Shown here: positions 10,801-21,844 of the stretch, piece by piece
How positions within the stretch are numbered: position 1 is the first letter of the stretch
How the letters are laid out: the number at the start of each line of letters is the position of its first letter
Source of the DNA: Utricularia gibba
Lineage: Eukaryota; Streptophyta; Magnoliopsida; Lamiales; Lentibulariaceae
Direction: 5' to 3'
Assembly: GCA_002189035.1 (NCBI GenBank)
Contig: NEEC01000019.1
Span: forward strand, 1,054,001 to 1,118,000
Length of the DNA: 64,000 bases
Program-made: the position numbers and the translations under genes
Notes under the pieces: model-generated
The model's database searches: none
What the model saw: only the letters and a program-made list of their open reading frames with translations
Told to the model about the DNA's origin: nothing

Positions 10801-13421
10801 ACATATCGTATGCATCATCTTCAGAAGTCTAGCGATTAATTTCAATAAAGCACATAAGCATCTGGTCAAGAATTATTTATAAAGCATTACAAACAAGTTT
10901 CTATACCTCTTTAAGAGGCGCCTATTAGGTTCTGGAAAGGCCTCCTGTATTGTAGAGCGCATGGCATTCACTCGTGCTTCTTTTGGGTCAATTTCTTCCC
11001 AAAGCAAGCACACACAAAAAAAAAAGATGTCATGAAAAATTAAAAAACTCCCAGAAGTTATAGATACACAAACTGCATGAAGTTCTACACATACTGTATG
11101 CCTCCAACAATGCAGTGCAACAAGATGCAGGAACAGGAGATGATGGCAGTTCTCGAAGAACATGCTGCAGAAACAGGAAAGTGCACATGAGCTAAATAAT
11201 TAGATAACAGAAAAAAAAAATTCTAGAGATTGTCACTAGACCTTAACACAATCTCCAACAACATGAGCATCCTCATCTGTGTCAAACTCAGTTTTGCCTA
11301 CAGTCCATGGAATTTCAAAATTGGTTAAAAAATTCAGTAATTATATAGCAGGTAAATAAATGACTCAAAAAGATGATATGTAAAACCGCAGATCATCAAA
11401 TTTAACATTTTTTCACACCACAGACTTCATTTTAACAGTGCTACTTCACCCCTTTGAAGAGAAAACACAAAGAGCATCAGGACAAGAATCAAGCAGACCA
11501 ATAAAAAAGTGCACCTTGTTCATATTCTTGGACTCTTCGTTCCACTTCCTCAACATCAGCAGCCTGCCGAAGAATTCCTTCCACTTTGATACCTGTCACA
11601 AATATAATCAGTACAAGCATTAGCGCAACAACACCTGCTGTTAGTTCTTGAGAATTACACAAGCCAGAAAGCTAACCCCGTGTCTCAAGAAACTGGAGTG
11701 CTTTCTCAAGGAAGGATGGGCCTCCATCTATATCTTCTAAGGCAAGCAGAATTGGACGCCCGACAACCACAGACTTGACGAATTGCTTGTCTCTCCCTGA
11801 AAACAGACAGGAGATCAGGATTGTAGCAGAAATAACGATTCAGTGGATGTTAGAGACATTATCTTTTGATGACAGTTAATCAAAGTTACACACATTGATA
11901 GACAGGGCCTTCAGTATTCGCATCACTTCTAAATATCCCATTGTGCTCCATGACAAGAGCAGCATTTGGTGCTTGTGCAAGAGCATTTTCCAGTGCTATC
12001 TTCCATTGATGCAAATCTTCCAAAGTTTCAGCCTGACATTCAAAAGACAAACCAGATAGCATGAGATTAGGAGAAACATAAAACAGTGAATTACAGAGAC
12101 GGATACAGAAAAAGCATCCATGCATCCTTCACCTTAAGAGTAAATGCTCGACCATCCCGTCCATCAGGGAACAAAACAGTCAAGAGTTTTTTGTCTTCTC
12201 TAATGACGACACTGCAAAGAGAACGATGTCAAATCATTGTGTGAGACAGTATACACAGCAGTCACCAGAGGCAATCTGTTAATACCTTCCAGAATTATTT
12301 AGATCAATTCCACCAAGTGTCAAATTTACTTCACCACCATGTTGAGGAATTGCACTCTGAACAATTCACATGCAGATTGTTGAAATTAAACATACAAAAA
12401 TCGAAATGATTAACAAATCAAGACTCATCCAGGATAATGGAAGGGGAGGATCTGAAGGCATATAAAGATAAAGCATAAAGACTCACCGGGTCATTCTTGA
12501 AGAAAACCAAGGAAGTACGTGTGAGGATAAACCATCGCTTTTTCCATAACTTCCAACCCAAACCTGCAAGATGTTTAAAAATTTAACTGTCCATGGCAGC
12601 AACATGAAGAGCAGCTTCCCATCAGAACACAATGTGGACCAAATATATTCATAAACAGATTCATTATATCCCACTTCGAACATCATCATTTAAACAAAAA
12701 TGCGAACCATTTCTATTAAATACAATTGAATATATGTGAATGTGAAAGTGGCAAGTACAAGACCGGCGACCTAAGCACAAATTGAAAGGAAAGTCTACAA
12801 ATATTCACGCCAAATACAAAGGCGTACCTCAACCCCCATATCCAAGGTTACATTGATAGCGAAAAAGAAAAGCAAAAATGACAGAAATTTAAATTCCAAA
12901 TCCATCAAACAAAGAGAAGCAAACGAAGAAGTAAATCGAACTGTTTGATGTCATATCCACATGTACTTATCACAGCAATAGCTTAGTCTACAAGGCAGCC
13001 ACAAACAATCAATTGTGATTCACACGTAACCACGAATCGCTCTGTGAAGTCCTATTTGGAGTTGAGACAAAATAATAGCAAAAGGACTGCATCTAAAGAC
13101 GCAATCAGAAAGCACTAACCTTTTGACGATATGAGTAGATTGCCGCTCTTGAAAATCTAGAATGCATACCAAGAGAACAACATCAAGAAAAAACAATCGA
13201 AAACGAGTAATCCCCTTGTAAAAGGAACAGAATCTATTACCAAAAACTTGTTAATAAAAAAGAAAAAGAGCTTTCAACTTAACCCAGAAAAAAAAAAGAA
13301 AGAAACACCCCCGATACACCCACAAACTACAAGCAGCACCATACAAACAAGGATTCTTCAAAGATACCGTATTTGAGTTCCCTCCACGAGGACGCTCAAA
13401 TGCCGCAAGAGAAGCCGACAT
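7822..13421 (-). CDS. PH-domain Rho-GTPase-activating protein, REN type (frameshifted as given)
   Basis: Twenty-two exons, from the ATG at 13421 to the TAA at 7822. Order: 13368-13421, 13120-13156, 12487-12563, 12286-12356, 12133-12211, 11894-12032, 11677-11796, 11515-11592, 11242-11297, 11095-11164, 10907-10994, 10585-10828, 10242-10462, 9777-10097, 9635-9681, 9267-9327, 9106-9189, 8885-8998, 8632-8801, about 8397-8472, 8070-8269 and 7822-7995. Domains: PH (residues about 19-125; WKLWKKRWFILTRTSLVFF), RhoGAP (about 160-365; the arginine finger is in GILRQAADVEEV), an acidic Ser-rich linker, then a coiled coil and a conserved C-terminus (LTTRLDFFKERRSQLMEQL). Family role: inactivates ROP GTPases in polar growth, similar to REN2/REN3 (PHGAP). 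The joined length falls short of a whole reading frame. The frame breaks at a four-base run (10264-10267) and probably again at 8258-8260. The RhoGAP domain lies before both breaks. Confidence 0.88.
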
Positions 13422-16394
13422 TTTGCCCGCTTCCTCTTCACACCCGAATCAGCATCTCAACTGGGTCACTGCCGCCCACGCCGAATCGCAAAAAAAGCAG
13501 AAGATCTGGGTAAATGCTAACGATTAGGAACACTTTGGGTTGAGGGGTGGCTTTTTTCCTCCTCTCTCTTTCAATGATACACGGATAGTTGTCGCCAAAA
13601 GGGCTCCAGGCTAAAGAACCAAAGCCAGCTAGCATACGCCACAAATCCGTTTGATTGTTGCGCCGTGAATGCACTCCGGATCCAAGTGAGTTGTGTCTGG
13701 AAGTGATGATGTCCCTGTTCCGGAAAAATGTATTAATCCATGGCTCCTCCTCCTCGTCCCTGTGTGCTTGCTTTTTACCTAACTTCTGTTCCGCATATGA
13801 AGCAGCAAAATGTTACCGCTGTCAAAATCCCAAGTCACTGCCCGTCAATAAGATTCAGCGTTTGTCCTGTATGCCACGAGCTCAGATTACCAGTAACTGG
13901 CAACTGCTCTTAACAGTTAACACCTATATTTTATTTTAACTTTATTTATTTATTTGTGTCTTTAAAACGCGTATTTTTTTTATTTTCTTACACAAATTAA
14001 AAAGTAATAGTTAATATAGTAGAAATAAAGGATTTACATACTTAATTAGATTTTTAAAATAAAATTACAGCAAATACCTTTTCTTATTACAAATCTATTT
14101 TAATCCTTGTTTAAAGATATGCAATTAAACCGTTTTAAACTACTAACCATCCTTATTATAATTGAATATCTCATGCTTCTGATATAATTAAAATGATTCT
14201 CAAAACTTAATTCTCGTATAATATAATATATATTTGAAAAATAAAAATAATTAAATTTTATTTATGTAATATGGTTATTTACTCTCAGGAAAAAAAAAAA
14301 GAAAACTTCATTTAGTATGATGTGATGTTCCATTGGAATTAAGAAAATTGTGTTTTTAAAATAATTTAATTTTAATGATACAAAATAATATAATTTATGA
14401 AGAATCATAGAGAATTAGATTATGACGTGTCCCATAAAATAATTTAATTATCTTGCTAATAAATATCAAGAAACCCCACAAATAAAAAGTTAGTAGTCTT
14501 TTTTTAAATAATTTATTAAATCATAATAAAAAATGTCCATCATCCACATCGTTTGTTAGGATATTATATTTATAATATGTTTGAGTTATTTGTATTTAAA
14601 TAAACACATATTATCTAGTCAAATGTGTTTAAAAAAATATTTTATAAGTTGAATTATTTAACAAAATTTATCTATAAGGTAAGTTTTGAAATACCGAGTT
14701 CAAAATGTTTCACATGTAAAACACTCGTGTATTGTTAAATTAGTATATCCAACATGTATTATTATCAATACACAAATACTAAACAGTTTGGCCAACAGGT
14801 TCTTATAAATTTAAGGAAAAAAAGAATTCACATAAAAATTGAAATAAAATATTATAAAAAAAGAAGCTGCACATTTAAAGCTAAAAAAAAAAGGTATTAA
14901 AGAGGAAAAATCTTACTCGTCACTCCATGTGGGTCAAAAGAGTAATTGCCATTAATTTACATGCCTTTTCCTGGATCCCCAGAATCCGATTCTTCCAATT
15001 GCTACCAAATTGCTAGATTCCTCTAAAAAACCATATTTGTGTTTGTAATAACTTGTGTTTATAAAAAATCACTTAAATATCAGTTATGTTTGGGTGTTAC
15101 CCAAACTATATAGTTTATAATCAAAGAAATCCAATCTGAGGACGAAAAGCGAAGCTAATAGATGAAAGTCATGGTCACCAAGATTTGTTTTGTACACCTC
15201 ACAGTTGTGGTCGTGGTCCAGGGGCTCCCCTTCTTGCCTTTCAATTTTGGATCCTGGGGACAAGATAATGTTGTGCTTGTTACACTGTAAAATTCAATGA
15301 AATGTGAATATTTTTTATTCCAGTATTTCAAGAAACAGCAGAGGTAATGTGAAGGAACAATCCAAGAGACAGCAGAGAAGGAATTGCCCCTTGTGAAAAG
15401 AAACCAGCATGTGGACCAAAGAGGCAGGGGGTTCAGGCCAACTCATGCTGCAGAAATGTGTGATCGACTTCTTGGGAATAGCAAGGGAGAAGATAAGGAT
15501 TCAGATTTGTGAAAAAGCCATGACTCTGAGCCTGTGACTCAGGTGAGAAACAATGCCACTGGTGACCTACTAGGATTTTGGATGCAGTTAGTGCAGTTAG
15601 TGCACTTGTTAAATAGGCAAAGGCCAAGATTTTCCATGGATATCATGAACCTTAGGCACATACCTCATATGCTTGAGTTAGTGTTGGAGGATGGAGAGGC
15701 TCAGCTTGATAAGAATCCTCTTGATTCATTCGAATCTGGAAGGTAAGGCACCTTGCCATAGAAAAAAGGGCCGCAAAACATATCTTTATGGCAGTGGAGA
15801 TAGCAGGGCAACTGGCTCTGCAACATGAAGAGAGATATGCTTGATCCAATCACAAAAAGATGATTGGGCCAGAATGTACCTTTTGTCATCAGGTATATCA
15901 CCGAGAAGAGCTCACTCAGGCACTTCCGTGATGTGGCTATGATTGCAAGCCACTGTGAGCGAGACTCAATCCATTTACAAAAATGGGAATCAAAGTCCTT
16001 ATAGCAATGTCACAAATTCACAGGCATGACAAAGGAAACAGAACTTGAAGCAAATACCCAGACACGAGGAGTCTTCATCTTCCAGCACACGATCAGGCTA
16101 AAATTCAATGTAGTTGTGATAGATGGATACTTCTTACCAATGTGAGAGAGACAACAACTGCTCTACATTTCTAATCGTTTCTAAGTTGTGCAAAGCATGT
16201 TTACCGAGAAAAAGCATAAGCTGCGATGTAAAGTAGCATCTCTCAAGGGCTAGAAAACCAGTACACTCAAAGAAATTCAACGAAAAGAAGTTCAAATCTT
16301 GAGACCAGAAAGCAGCTAAACTTGATCTCAAGCATTTAATACAATTCTCAGTAGCCATCTTCCCAGATGTTCACTTCGCTAGTACATACGCAAG
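13422..16394. other. Long AT-rich intergenic region
   Basis: The first about 250 bp are the RhoGAP promoter and leader. From about 13930 to 15120 the DNA is extremely AT-rich with many poly-A and poly-T runs and no coding signal. From about 15130 to 16130 base composition is more balanced, but open frames are short, cross no plausible splice sites, and match no family. The final about 260 bp should be the 3' UTR of SF3B6. No tRNA, complete transposon or clear inverted repeat was seen. Confidence 0.5.
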
Positions 16395-16778
16395 CTACTT
16401 ATCTTTGGAAGCAGGAGTTCCGATGCCATACTTCTCCTGCAGCTTCTGAATCTCCTCCTCCTTCTTCTTCTGGTCAAACTTCTTCCCCATCTTCGCCTGC
16501 TGGTAATACAAAACAATCAAATATCTATTCGCCACGTTGAACCCCGATAGATGATCGACAGCGGTCTTAGCATCGTAGATATCCTCGTAAACCACGAAAG
16601 CGGTGCCGCGCGTGTCCTTGTTCGTCCCGATGCGTATCTGCCTGATGGCGCCGTATTTCCCGAAAATATCGTACATCTCTTCACTGGTTATGTTGAATGG
16701 AAGATTCCTCACGTACAAAACCCTATTCACTTCCGGTGGAAGACGAGTGTTCCCCTTACGCAGGCTAATCGCGGCCAT
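16395..16778 (-). CDS. SF3B6: Splicing factor 3B subunit 6 (p14-like, RRM)
   Basis: An intronless frame of 127 aa, close to the usual about 125 aa. One RRM fills residues about 18-95, with RNP2 as LYVRNLPF and RNP1 as GTAFVVYE. The C-terminal extension is lysine-rich ([19 protein letters not shown]) and ends GTPASKDK. In the family this protein sits in the SF3b part of the U2 snRNP, next to the branch-point adenosine, and contacts SF3B1. The unusual RNP1 (lacking the usual aromatic pair) is typical of p14. A telo-box-like AAAAACCCTA (minus strand, 16801-16810) lies just upstream of the ATG, as in many plant housekeeping genes. Confidence 0.95.
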   Translation of the reverse strand: MAAISLRKGNTRLPPEVNRVLYVRNLPFNITSEEMYDIFGKYGAIRQIRIGTNKDTRGTAFVVYEDIYDAKTAVDHLSGFNVANRYLIVLYYQQAKMGKKFDQKKKEEEIQKLQEKYGIGTPASKDK

Positions 16779-17245
16779 CGTCGGAATCTTGCGACGCTTC
16801 TAGGGTTTTTCAGTAGTTCCGTTTCAGATCATTAGGGACATAAAAGAAATTCCCCTTGTATTTACCTATTTGAAAAATAATTCAATTTTTTTCACATAAT
16901 AAAAAATAATAACATTTTACCTTATTTTTAATATACTAATATTTAAATAATTAAATTTAATTACCAGGATCTTCTCCATCCAAAATCATCTTGTTGCCGG
17001 GTTTTTGCGTCATCAAGCACAGCAAGCCTGAGCTCTCACAGATAATGAGCGGAAGAGAAAAGGGTTCTCAGATTGAAATGTTGGAGGCCAATCGCAGAAA
17101 GTACTAGAAGCTTCCAACACACATCACAAGCAACACTTGCGGGTGCAAACGAAGGTCATCAGGCACAAACCTCGGCCTTTGCAATGAAGCTCCAAAGACA
17201 GAAGGGGGTGAAGCTGGATGAATCGCAGTAATGATTCATAGCTTT
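16779..17245. other. Spacer with AT-rich core
   Basis: About 16850-16960 is AT-rich promoter DNA of SF3B6. About 16965-17245 is mixed-composition sequence that may be the 3' part of the weak minus-strand locus next to it. A 20-codon plus-strand frame near 17044 has no recognisable product. Confidence 0.3.
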
Positions 17246-17587
17246 TCAGAAACCTGCGATAAGAAGATGATATTCAGCAAAAATCTCCAATATGAGCAGA
17301 CGGACCGTGTGTTTGGAGGTGACCATAAAGTGGAGACGAATTCTGTGATGCTGCTTCACAAAGATGGTCTCCCTCTCAATGCTCTCCCAAGCATCTTGTA
17401 GTTTGCTCATAAAAGATAGAGTAAGTAACCTGCCGTAGAGTGGTGAAAGCTCGAGATCTTCGTCAATGACAAAAGGAAAGTCATGATCCGAACTGGGGTC
17501 ACTACGGCTGAATGCACTGTGTCTAAAGCCGTCATTAGGAGTCCAATAATGCACGGTATTCTCTCCAGATCCCTTAGGAAAATCCAT
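17246..17587 (-). CDS. Orphan protein, hypothetical and weakly supported
   Basis: I do not recognise this gene. A minus-strand frame from an ATG at 17587 reads MDFPKGSGENTVHYWTPNDG and then a hydrophilic, protein-like stretch including VIDEDLELSPLYGR. A good donor follows at about 17430, and an acceptor near 17251 would join in phase, adding about 50 more codons past the listed end. Upstream, a second minus-strand frame (about 17587-17730) encodes HPPEFIDNFWKDSATPFRGC, out of frame with the first by one base. A short upstream frame starts at 17799 (MGLYFYHQ). The locus could be a small gene with upstream ORFs, a gene with an extra base, or a decayed remnant. It abuts the PLS-PPR gene head-to-head. 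Confidence 0.3.
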   Translation of the reverse strand: MDFPKGSGENTVHYWTPNDGFRHSAFSRSDPSSDHDFPFVIDEDLELSPLYGRLLTLSFMSKLQDAWESIERETIFVKQHHRIRLHFMVTSKHTVRLLILEIFAEYHLLIAGF

Positions 17588-18016
17588 CAACAAAGTCGAG
17601 AACTTCCCTCGAAATGCTCAACCTTTCACCACATCCACGGAATGGGGTTGCAGAGTCTTTCCAGAAATTATCGATGAACTCGGGAGGATGATTTGTGTCG
17701 CCATCATCGTAATGACCTCTAGAAAGCGAGTTCAGGCAACGAACAGGGGAAGAAAGAAGATTGTAAGTGAAGACCTTGATGGTAAAAATATAACCCCATG
17801 GGGTCTAGGGTTCTTGAATTCGGCTGATCAGGGTTTGAAAGTGGGGTTTGCGAAATGGGGAGGAGATGGAGATTGGGAATGCAGACGAAAACGAGAGCAA
17901 AATGAAGAGAATCAGTAGAAGGAGATGCTGCTTTGTGGGCGGGCCGTCATTTCCAGATTCCCACTTCTTGTAGATCAGCAATGGGGTTTATGCTTCCATA
18001 TTAGCAAATCAACTTA

Positions 18017-20442
18017 ATGTTCCGCCATGGCCGTCTTCCCCATCTCCCGCTTTTCTCACAAGTTCGTCGCTCCTTGACTTCTTCTCTGCAGTGGCGAGAT
18101 TCGGCAGATATTCTCCCACTTTGCGCCGCCGCGGAGACCCTTCGTGCCACACAGCGAGCACACGCCGTTGCCATCATCGACGGCCACTTGCCGTCCAGTA
18201 TTTCCATTGCCGCTGCTCTCATTCTTTCGTATGCAACCAACCAATCATCGCTCTCCGCGCTCGTATCACTTTTCAATGGCGCAGTTCCCTTCTCTCGATC
18301 GCCGTTCCTGCACAATACTCTCATTCGTGCTTGCACGATTCTGTCAACGGGGCAATCCAAGAACGGTGCAGATAAAATTGCGTTCTTGCTGTACAATGAT
18401 CTTGCAAGGGGCCATTTTCTCAAGCCCGATGATTATACATTCCCTTTTGTTATCAAAATATGCGCTGATTTTTCGCATGTGGCTAAAGGTTTTGAGGTAC
18501 ACGGGACGTTGACAAAGTCTGGGTTTGAAGAGGATGTGGTTGTGAGCAACAATCTGCTCTACTTTTATGGTGGCTGTGGGATCTATACGTTGTGAAGAAG
18601 GTGTTCGATAAAATGCGTGAGAGAGATCTCATTTCATGGAATACGTGCATCCGAGTGTTCTTTGATAATGCTCATATCTTGGAATCACTTACCTTTTTCA
18701 AGGAAATGTTCAAACCATCTCTGCTACTACCTAATCTGGTTAGTGTTGTGAGTGCTCTGCCTGTGTCTGCTCTGCTTGAAGATAAAATGCTAGTCAGCTC
18801 AATTCACTGCTACATTGTGAAGGTTGGTTTGTATACCGAAATAAAGATATGCAATGCGTTGATTGATGCCTATGGAAAGTGTGGCAAGACAGAGGCTATG
18901 GAAGAAGTTTTTCATGAGATGGCTAACCGGAATGAGGTAACTTGGAATTCGATTATCAGAGGTTTTTCCTATGTGGGATACAAAAGCATGGCATTGGAGT
19001 GTTTTAGGGAGATGATAAACAAGCAAGTGGAGTTGAATACGATCACAGTTGCTACAATTTTACCAACACTGCAAGAGATCGGTCTGTTCCATGTTGGGAA
19101 AGAGCTTCATGCTTTCTGTGTAAAAAAGGACATGGACAATGAGGTATTTGTTGCCAATGCATTGATTGATATGTATGGAAAATGGGGTCATTCTGTTGAG
19201 GCCTCTCGTTTGTTTCATAGAACCACTGGAAAGAACATTGTATCATGGAATACTATGATTGGCAACTATGCTCAAAACGGGCAAGAATTGGATGCTGTTC
19301 AACTGCTCAGGGAAATGCAGGCTCATGGTGAATATCCAAACTCTGTCACTCTGACTAATGTTCTTCCTGCTTGTGCCAGATTAGGCTCTCTGCAGCATGG
19401 AAAGGAGATTCATGCGAGGTCAATCAGGTCACACTCTGCTTTCGACATGTTTGTTTCAAATGCATTAGGGGATATGTATTCGAAATGCAGCTCTCTAGGC
19501 TTTGCTCAAACCGTATTTGATATTTCACTCAGGGATGAAGTATCCTACAATATACTTATAACAGGCTATTCTGAAACACCAGAATGTTGCAACTCTATAA
19601 GACTGTTTGTAGATATGCACAACTTGGGTATGAATCATGATGCAGTTTCCTACACTGGAGTCTTATCTGCTTGTGCTAACTATTATGCCGTAAAGGAAGG
19701 GAAGCAAATCCATGCTTTTGCAATTCGAAGGCTGTTTCATCAACATCTTTCTATTGCAAACTCCTTTCTGGACATGTACAGCAAATGCGGCCATATAGAC
19801 ATCGCCAGAAGAGTGTTTGACAGGATGCAGGTCAGGGATGCGGCATCATGGAATACCCTGATCCTTGGTTTCGGTATGAATGGCGATCTTAGCACAGCCA
19901 TAGATCTCTTCGAAGCCATGAAAGATGATGATGAAGTTCAATACGATTCAGTTTCATACATTGCGGTTCTATCCGCCTGTAGCCATGCTGGTTGGGTTGA
20001 GATGGGCGAAATGTACTTCAGCAATATGCTAGCTCAAAACATCCAGCCCTCAGACATGCATTACGCCTGCATGGTAGATCTACTCGGCCGCTCCGGCCGC
20101 CTGAATGATGCAGTGCAGCTTATCAACAGTCTCTCCGCCGCCCCTGGTGCAGATACTTGGGGCGCGCTGCTGGGAGCCAGCAGAATCCATGGGAACATTG
20201 ATCTTGGCTGCTGGGCAGCCGAGAAGCTTCTCCAGCTGAAGCCTGATCACCCAGGGTACTACATTCTGCTATCGAATATGTATTCGGAAGCCGGCAGGTG
20301 GGATCAGGTGAGCAGAATCAGAGAAGTGATGAACTTGAGGAAGGTGAAGAAGAACCCTGGCTGCAGCTGGGTCGGATCCGGGAATGAAATCCACGGTTTT
20401 GTGACCGGAGAACGATTCGATCCTATGCTTGTGGCCTCCTGA
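18017..20442 (+). CDS. PLS-class PPR protein with E domain (one-base frameshift)
   Basis: Two overlapping frames make up one protein. 18017-18595 encodes the N-terminus up to NNLLYFYGGCG. 18592-20442 resumes with KKVFDKMRERDLISWNT and runs 616 codons to the stop. The natural join is at the GGG of 18578-18580, where one missing G explains the shift; the repeat is otherwise unbroken. Alternating P, L and S repeats are visible (SWNTMIGNYAQNGQELDA, VSNALGDMYSKC, SYIAVLSACSHAGWVEMG). They are followed by an E domain (TWGALLGASRIHGNIDLG to NPGCSWVGSGNEIHGF) and no DYW. PLS proteins of this type usually act in organellar C-to-U RNA editing. The N-terminus (MFRHGRLPHLPLFSQVRRSL) looks like an organelle-targeting peptide. 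No introns. Read literally, the gene is broken. Confidence 0.88.
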
Positions 20443-21844
20443 AACACCTCCAAATCTCTGGTTGCAGTGATGAAAACTGAAAAGCAAAGGGCACAGTCCA
20501 GGCAGGGATTCCAAATGTGATCACATTTTGGTTTATTCGGTATATACCAAATTATATTTTATAATTTTAATATCAAATTAAATTCTAAAACTTTTTAGAA
20601 TCATCTATCAATCATATACCAAAATACTGAATATCTAATTCCAATATCAAATAACATAAAATTCAATTAGGTATTTGGAATTTTATTAATTTTGCACATC
20701 GCGAGCATCAATTCGGTGATGTGTGATTTTTTTTATTTTTTATTCGGGAAAATTAGAAATTTAGATAAAAAAGTAATGTAATATATGAAAAGAGATGATT
20801 TGATAATTTAGATAATTTAATCTATCAAATTCTATAATATATCATTTAATGAAATAATTTTGTAACCTAAAAATTGATGATATTATACAGGTAACTAGGG
20901 TTATGTTGGATGGAGAATTTGTCACACGAAAAACGAGTCGGCAACCTCCACGTCTGAAATGCGATTTTGAACTGCAGACGGGGGTATTTGGGAGTGGACG
21001 TGGCGGTGGTGCCACGCGCCGGAACGACGTAGGAGGGTGTCGTATTGCTTCTGGTATTGGGATGGGGAAGTGGGATGGGAGTAAGATGAAAGAAAAGGTG
21101 GGAGACTGCGCCTGTGCCTGAGCCCTCGGCGCTATAATTGTTGTGTCACTGAAACGGCACATAACTTTTCCCCAACTCTCGCTCCACAGATCTCTCCGGA
21201 AATCTGCGGTTCGCTCATTGGCTTCCGGTTGTGTTGCTGCCTTCGTTGACTCTGTAGCCGGGTTGTGTGTCTTTCACTTCCGTGGCTTCTGTGGGTTGGG
21301 TAAGTTGTTTGGTTTTCCGTACGCTGCGCTGTCGTCGGCCTAGAGGTATCGAGTTTCTGGGTTGAATGCTTGGAAGCCGGTGTGATGGTTTCTTGGGTTG
21401 TATTTTTGGGTGTTATGGGGTTACTTTGTAGTTTCCCATAGCTGCTGGGGTTTTTTTATTATGGGGAAGGTTTTTGGGCTTATTTCTTGCTTGGGATTCG
21501 TAATGTGGGTTGTCATGGCATGCATGGCTGTTTATTTGCGCGATTCATGAGATCGCGTTCATGGTTGGGCGGCTTCGCTATTAGCAGTCGCGGTGACTTT
21601 TTGGGAAAAGATTTGCTTGTTTATTGCTTTTAACGTCATGGATATTGTTTCCCTTTTCCTTGCGCTCACGAACTTTCTCCCACCTTCTCCTCCCTGACGC
21701 GCTGTTTTTTGTTGCTCCGCCCCTTCGTCGTAAAATCCTCGTTTCGAAGTTTATTTTGAGGGATTTCCTATTCGAATCGTTTAATGTTTTGGACAATGGG
21801 TTTTGCTAGTTAATGCTCATGCCTGTTGTATGTCAGATATTGCT
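20443..21844 (+). promoter_or_regulatory. AT-rich spacer, then AGO4 promoter and leader with a probable 5'UTR intron
   Basis: 20520-20880 is AT-rich and contains the palindrome GGTATATACC, but no complete element was found. From about 20900 the composition rises in GC. 21143-21300 looks like transcribed leader. A strong donor (TTGG|GTAAGT, about 21300) and an acceptor (TGTCAG, 21836) would define a leader intron ending 8 bases before the AGO4 start codon. Confidence 0.45.

Noticed and set aside
20520-20720. Possible MITE with GGTATATACC ends
   Set aside because: Only a short palindrome; I could not find matching ends or a target duplication.
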